From: Orbus hercynius
GTDB lineage: Bacteria > Pseudomonadota > Gammaproteobacteria > Enterobacterales > Orbaceae
DNA length: 64,000 nucleotides
NCBI RefSeq assembly: GCF_003634275.1
Contig: NZ_RBWY01000001.1
Span: 539,713 to 603,712, forward strand
Direction of reading: 5' to 3'
Part shown: one piece after another, positions 60,202 through 64,000 of the stretch
How positions within the stretch are numbered: position 1 is the first letter of the stretch
How the letters are laid out: every line of letters starts with the position of its first letter
Translations under genes and position numbers: made by a program
Notes under the pieces: generated by a model
What the model saw: the letters and a program-made list of their open reading frames with translations, nothing else
What the model was told of the DNA's origin: nothing
Databases searched by the model: none

Positions 60202-61497
60202 TTATAGATGTAAATAACGTAATAGTGCTGTGGCACCAATTACCATTAATGCCCCACCTAAACGAGTCGCCACTTGAGCAAATGGCATTAAGTTCATACG
60301 GTTAGCGGTTGATAAAATGGCCACATCTCCCGTACCGCCCATACCACTTTGGCATGATGAAATAATCGATGCTTCGACAGGGTACATTTTGAAAAAATAG
60401 CTACAGACAAATCCGGTCATCGACACGGTAAATACGACTGATACGATTGTTAGAAAATAAGGAATAGTTAAGACATTAACTACACTACCTAAGTCGATAT
60501 ACAGTAAACCAAGCCCGGCCATTAATGGATAAGTAAAGTTGCCTGAAATAAATTTGTACCACTGCTGGCTGCCTTTTTCAACACTTGCCGGTAGAATGCG
60601 TAGGTATTTAATTGCAGCTGTTGCAATAATCATTAATACTGGGCCCGGGAAGTGAGTCACGTGCTCAAGTAGTGAACCTAGCATAAACATAGCAACTAAT
60701 GTCATGACCGCACCACTCATTGCGCTAGCGTCAAGTGGACTGGTATCGTCTTTTAGTGCTTCATCCATTCCTTCAAATTTCATTTTAACCAATTGGCCTT
60801 GCCCACTTAAATGCGGCTTAAGCTCGCCGACGCGGTTAATAACTGCGGTATAGGTGATAGCAAAAAAGTTACCTACAACGGTTGCAGGAATAAGTGCACT
60901 AACAAAAGAATCATAATCCTGATCTAAAATATTGCTGTAAGCATTTGATAATTGCAAGACGCCTTCACCAACACCACCGGACATTACTGGTGCAATAGTA
61001 TAAAAGAAAGCATGTTCCCATGTATCACCAAAAGCAACCGCGACGCCAACACCAACGAATGCAGCTAAAATCATCCCTAATAGCATCGGTATCATCATAC
61101 GGATAAATCCGTTGACTAAGATGATTCTATTCATGCCTAAGATACTACCACACACTAAGCTTGCAATATAAAATAATAAAAAGTTTGACTCTTTCATTAG
61201 CATTTTAGTTGCAGCTAGCGTGTTTTGATCAAATACGTCGTTGTAGACCATAATTGATGGGATAATCAACGATAAAATTGCCGGCGCACCGAACTTTTTC
61301 AAGACAGGCAAGTTCTGTCCAATTGTGCCAAGTAGCCAGCCTAAAGGTAAAATAACGGCAAACCCACCGATCATGCTTTTTGGTAAAAGATCTAATAAAG
61401 CCGCGATAAAAACGATAAGTGAAAAACCAATAAAGACGGGCAGGGGAAGCGAACCAACATAGAATTTGTTTTCTTTTATATCTTGCAAAACACTCAT
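60202..61497 (-). CDS. 2-hydroxycarboxylate transporter (malate/citrate)
   Basis: 431 residues, 2HCT family (CitS/MaeN/CimH), about eleven spans. The two re-entrant loops carry the GGxG motifs: APVMSGGVGEGVLQLS near residue 167 and SCQSGMGGTGDVAILS near 388. It imports malate or citrate with Na+ or H+, or exchanges it for a product. With malic enzyme next door malate is the likelier substrate. Confidence 0.9.
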   Translation of the reverse strand: MSVLQDIKENKFYVGSLPLPVFIGFSLIVFIAALLDLLPKSMIGGFAVILPLGWLLGTIGQNLPVLKKFGAPAILSLIIPSIMVYNDVFDQNTLAATKMLMKESNFLLFYIASLVCGSILGMNRIILVNGFIRMMIPMLLGMILAAFVGVGVAVAFGDTWEHAFFYTIAPVMSGGVGEGVLQLSNAYSNILDQDYDSFVSALIPATVVGNFFAITYTAVINRVGELKPHLSGQGQLVKMKFEGMDEALKDDTSPLDASAMSGAVMTLVAMFMLGSLLEHVTHFPGPVLMIIATAAIKYLRILPASVEKGSQQWYKFISGNFTYPLMAGLGLLYIDLGSVVNVLTIPYFLTIVSVVFTVSMTGFVCSYFFKMYPVEASIISSCQSGMGGTGDVAILSTANRMNLMPFAQVATRLGGALMVIGATALLRYLHL

Positions 61498-61696
61498 AAA
61501 TAGACCTCATAATAGATAATTATAGTTTACTGTTTCCTATTTTCCCTATCAGTCTAAATTGTTCGTTAAAAATGGGAATCATTTGAAAGTAATCTAAGCT
61601 ATTATGTAACTAATGTAAGTGTGATGATTCGGTGATGAGTAACCTACTGTTTAACAATTTATTAAATTTAAACAGTAGGTTAGTTTTAAACGTTGT
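61498..61696. other. Intergenic region with long hairpin
   Basis: AACCTACTGTTTAA (61641-61654) and TTAAACAGTAGGTT (61668-61681) pair perfectly over 14 bases, just past the moeA stop; no T-run, so a weak terminator or stabiliser. The remainder should hold the carrier promoter. Confidence 0.5.
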
Positions 61697-62929
61697 TTAT
61701 AATAATGTCGAATCAAAAGGTTCGACAGTGACCAGTTCGCCTTGACGGACATGACCACGATCTTTTTCCAAAATAATAAAGCAGTTAGCTTGATTAAATG
61801 ATGAGGTAATATGTGATCCTTGTTCTCCAGTTGATTCAACAACCCGCTCACCTTGCGCATTGCTGTAGATACGACCGCGCTGAAAATCGACCCGACCAAG
61901 TGATTTTTTGAGCTGGGATGTCGTTTTTAACAACAAGGTATGCTGATCGTGTTTGACCTGATACTGAGTTAGAATCAGTGGTCGAACTAATTGATAAAAA
62001 GTTACAAGCGCTGACACGGGGTTACCGGGTAATCCGCAAAAAAAGGCATTATCTATTTGGCCGAAGGCAAAAGGTTTACCTGGTTTGATAGCAATTTTCC
62101 AAAAATCAATTTTGCCAATTTGCTCAAGTGCCATTTTGGTATAATCTGCATCACCAACTGACACGCCGCCACTAGTGATGACAATATCAGCCTGATTAGC
62201 CGCTTGTTTTAAGGTGTCAGTAATTAAGGCCAAGTCATCTTGAAGGATGCCTAAATTAATGACATCACAACCTAATGCTTTTAACATTAGATGAAGCGTA
62301 AAGCGGTTACTGTCGTAAATTTGATTTGCTGAGACAAGTGGTTCGCCAATAGGCGTTAATTCATCACCAGTAGAAAAGATCGCAACTTTGAGTGGCTTAA
62401 ATACGGTGATCTCTTTTAACCCCAACGTTGCTAGGGTCGATAATTTGGCAATAGAGAGTTTTTCACCTGTCGTAAAGATTTCACTACCGATTTTGATACT
62501 TTCGCCAATATAACGAATATTCTGTCCTTGCTTAATCTTATCGGCATCGAAGCTGATAGATTCACCCTGTTTTTGCACGTCTTCTTGCATAATGACGGCG
62601 TATGCATCATCCGGAACCTTAGCACCGGTCATAATTCTTAAACAGCTGTTTTTAGGCCAACTAACCGATTGTTTTTGGCCTGCAAAAAGGCTCCCAGCAA
62701 TAGGTAATGCTTGGCTACTTGCCAAATCGGTTTGCCTAATGACGTAACCATCCATAGCTGAATTATTAAAAGAGGGCACATTCATCGGTGAAATAACCGG
62801 ATGGGCAACGATACGATTCACTGCTTCAAATAAAGGTATTGATTCCGTTTTGTGATAGTTAATTGATTTTGCTGCTTGTAAAATCAGATCTCTTGCTTCA
62901 CTAAACAGTAAAAGAGGGGCTTTATCCAT
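61697..62929 (-). CDS. moeA: Molybdopterin molybdotransferase MoeA
   Basis: 410 residues, the usual length. It inserts molybdate into adenylated molybdopterin. VPSFNNSAMDGYVI near residue 50, IMTGAKVPDDAYAVIMQED, and the catalytic VITSGGVSVGDADYTKMALE and FCGLPGNPVSALVTFY blocks are visible. Other Mo genes are not in the window. Confidence 0.95.
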   Translation of the reverse strand: MDKAPLLLFSEARDLILQAAKSINYHKTESIPLFEAVNRIVAHPVISPMNVPSFNNSAMDGYVIRQTDLASSQALPIAGSLFAGQKQSVSWPKNSCLRIMTGAKVPDDAYAVIMQEDVQKQGESISFDADKIKQGQNIRYIGESIKIGSEIFTTGEKLSIAKLSTLATLGLKEITVFKPLKVAIFSTGDELTPIGEPLVSANQIYDSNRFTLHLMLKALGCDVINLGILQDDLALITDTLKQAANQADIVITSGGVSVGDADYTKMALEQIGKIDFWKIAIKPGKPFAFGQIDNAFFCGLPGNPVSALVTFYQLVRPLILTQYQVKHDQHTLLLKTTSQLKKSLGRVDFQRGRIYSNAQGERVVESTGEQGSHITSSFNQANCFIILEKDRGHVRQGELVTVEPFDSTLL

Positions 62930-63175
62930 TACGATCTCCTGCTTTATTCACTAATTGTGGATTATAGTCTAATACTGATGCCGTAATAAAATGATTAATG
63001 TCATATAAATTATACTATAGTTGAATTAAACCTACTAAAAAGTTGAAATAGATCACAAAACTAGTGAAAAGATATGATTAGTTAATAAATAAGTATTATA
63101 GTAGACACAGAACTAGAATTTCAGTTAAAGCTTGGCTTTAATAAAGAAACGTTAAAAAACCAACCTAAAATGAAG
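62930..63175. other. moeA-ychF intergenic region
   Basis: About 245 bases without a frame; it includes a short hairpin AAAGC/GCTTT (63127-63139). It leads into a rightward terminator, so an untranslated RNA is possible. Confidence 0.4.
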
Positions 63176-63210
63176 CTTAAATAATTTTGCAATTATTTAA
63201 GTTTTTTTTT
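63176..63210 (+). terminator. Orphan rightward terminator
   Basis: Perfect 11-pair stem CTTAAATAATT/AATTATTTAAG, TTGC loop, nine T. Both neighbouring genes run leftward, so it belongs to an unannotated rightward transcript, perhaps a small RNA. Confidence 0.65.
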
Positions 63211-63234
63211 ACCAACGCGGCATACCATAATAAG

Positions 63235-63256
63235 AAAGTCCACATTAAGCGGACTT
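63235..63256 (-). terminator. Hairpin after ychF
   Basis: AAAGTCC/GGACTTT with an inner C-G pair just past the ychF stop; short T-run on the minus strand. Probably the ychF terminator. Confidence 0.5.
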
Positions 63257-63271
63257 TGATACTCTAGTCAA

Positions 63272-64000
63272 TTAAACGTTGAATAAGAAGTTCATGATAT
63301 CGCCGTCTTGCACAATATAATCTTTACCTTCTGAGCGCATTTTACCTGCTTCTTTTGCGCCTTGTTCACCTTTGTATTTGATAAAATCATCAAAGGCAAT
63401 CGTTTGGGCGCGGATAAATCCTTTTTCAAAGTCTGTGTGAATTTTGCCGGCGGCTTGTGGCGCGGTTGAACCAACAGGGATTGTCCAAGCTCTGACTTCT
63501 TTGACCCCAGCCGTAAAATAAGTTTGTAGATTAAGTAAACGATAGCCAGCACGAATCACGCGGTTAAGTCCCGGTTCTTCTAGACCAAGATCTTGCATAA
63601 ACTCATCGCGTTCTTCATCGTCAAGCTCGGCGATTTCAGCTTCAATTGCTGCGCACACCGGTACGACGACAGCATGCTCTTGTGTGGCAATTTCATGCAC
63701 ACGATCAAGAAACGGATTATTTTCAAAACCGTCTTCATTGACATTGGCGATATACATTGTTGGCTTTAGCGTTAAAAAGCTGAGATATTTGATTGCTTCG
63801 ACTTCTTCTTTAGCCAATTTAAGCGTGATAAGTTTATTACCTTGCTCCAAATGCGGTAAACATTTTTCCAGTATCTCTTGCTCATATTTGGCATCTTTAT
63901 CGCCGCCTTTTGCTCTTTTTTGCACGCGTAAAATCGCACGTTCACAAGTATCTAAGTCAGCAAGCGCTAATTCAGTATTAATAATTTCAATATCTTGGGC
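63272..64000 (-). CDS. ychF: Ribosome-binding ATPase YchF (5' end missing)
   Basis: The last 242 residues of YchF (about 363 residues in the family); the N-terminal G1/G3 region lies outside the window. Visible are [17 protein letters not shown], the [10 protein letters not shown] specificity region (NVNE replaces NKxD, making it an ATPase), [20 protein letters not shown] and the C-terminal TGS domain with [20 protein letters not shown] and [18 protein letters not shown]. It binds ribosomes and catalase regulation has been proposed. Confidence 0.95.
   Translation of the reverse strand, partial: AQDIEIINTELALADLDTCERAILRVQKRAKGGDKDAKYEQEILEKCLPHLEQGNKLITLKLAKEEVEAIKYLSFLTLKPTMYIANVNEDGFENNPFLDRVHEIATQEHAVVVPVCAAIEAEIAELDDEERDEFMQDLGLEEPGLNRVIRAGYRLLNLQTYFTAGVKEVRAWTIPVGSTAPQAAGKIHTDFEKGFIRAQTIAFDDFIKYKGEQGAKEAGKMRSEGKDYIVQDGDIMNFLFNV

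Noticed and set aside
1-64000. CRISPR arrays, tRNA genes and insertion sequences
   Set aside because: I saw no regularly spaced repeats, no cloverleaf with a TTC T-loop and no transposase or IS end pair in the window.

Overview
The window is AT-rich Gammaproteobacterial DNA. Gene content (RFN-controlled ribB, ruvX/yqgE/gshB/rsmE cluster, queH, 2HCT malate/citrate carrier with malic enzyme and a CitAB/DcuSR-type two-component system, giant ESPR autotransporter) and base composition suggest an Orbales/Orbaceae-like host such as Gilliamella. That placement is inference; no rRNA or other marker gene is present and I see no tRNA.

About 1-37.5 kb is one apparently complete prophage, except that its integrase must lie left of position 1. 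It has lambda-like control and a contractile (myovirus) tail. The leftward early operon (90-2754) carries an RdgC-like fragment, a YqaJ-type exonuclease and RecT, read from a promoter at 3053-3081. A CI-type repressor (3349-4212) with two HTH domains faces a YdaS/Cro-like protein (4348-4581); five related operator dyads lie at the two promoters. The rightward early operon holds replication genes (O-like, DnaB), a run of very small genes, NinB, a Ref-like nuclease, RusA and a Q-like protein. A late promoter and short terminated leader follow, then a two-gene unit with its own operator-bearing promoter, a lysis cassette (holin, SAR endolysin, Rz/Rz1), a KilA-N protein behind a large leader hairpin, and packaging, head, neck, sheath, tube, tape-measure, baseplate and fibre genes. 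Two insertions interrupt the tail genes: a lipoprotein moron (27.64-28.44 kb) and a P22 immI-like arc/mnt/ant module (28.43-29.82 kb). A leftward gene pair (36.44-37.37 kb) sits at the right end, where conversion genes usually lie.

37.5-40.2 kb is a second, ruined phage element bounded by 36-bp direct repeats (35 of 36 bases identical; 37545-37580 and 40171-40206). It holds remnants of an integrase, lysozyme, terminase large subunit and portal, plus one intact lipocalin-like lipoprotein gene. Two of the remnants are close paralogues of genes in the intact prophage, but the terminase is from another family. The simplest reading is two related elements in tandem at one attachment site.

40.2-64 kb is chromosome. 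It encodes a YgiW-type OB-fold protein, QueH, a 2498-residue autotransporter with repeated AATGAC/GTCATT dyads upstream, an FMN riboswitch with ribB, ruvX-yqgE, a GNAT acetyltransferase, gshB, rsmE, folB, a metallo-beta-lactamase-fold hydrolase, a small lipoprotein, a half-size EamA transporter, a malate/citrate module (response regulator, sensor kinase, malic enzyme, 2HCT carrier), moeA and the 3' two-thirds of ychF.
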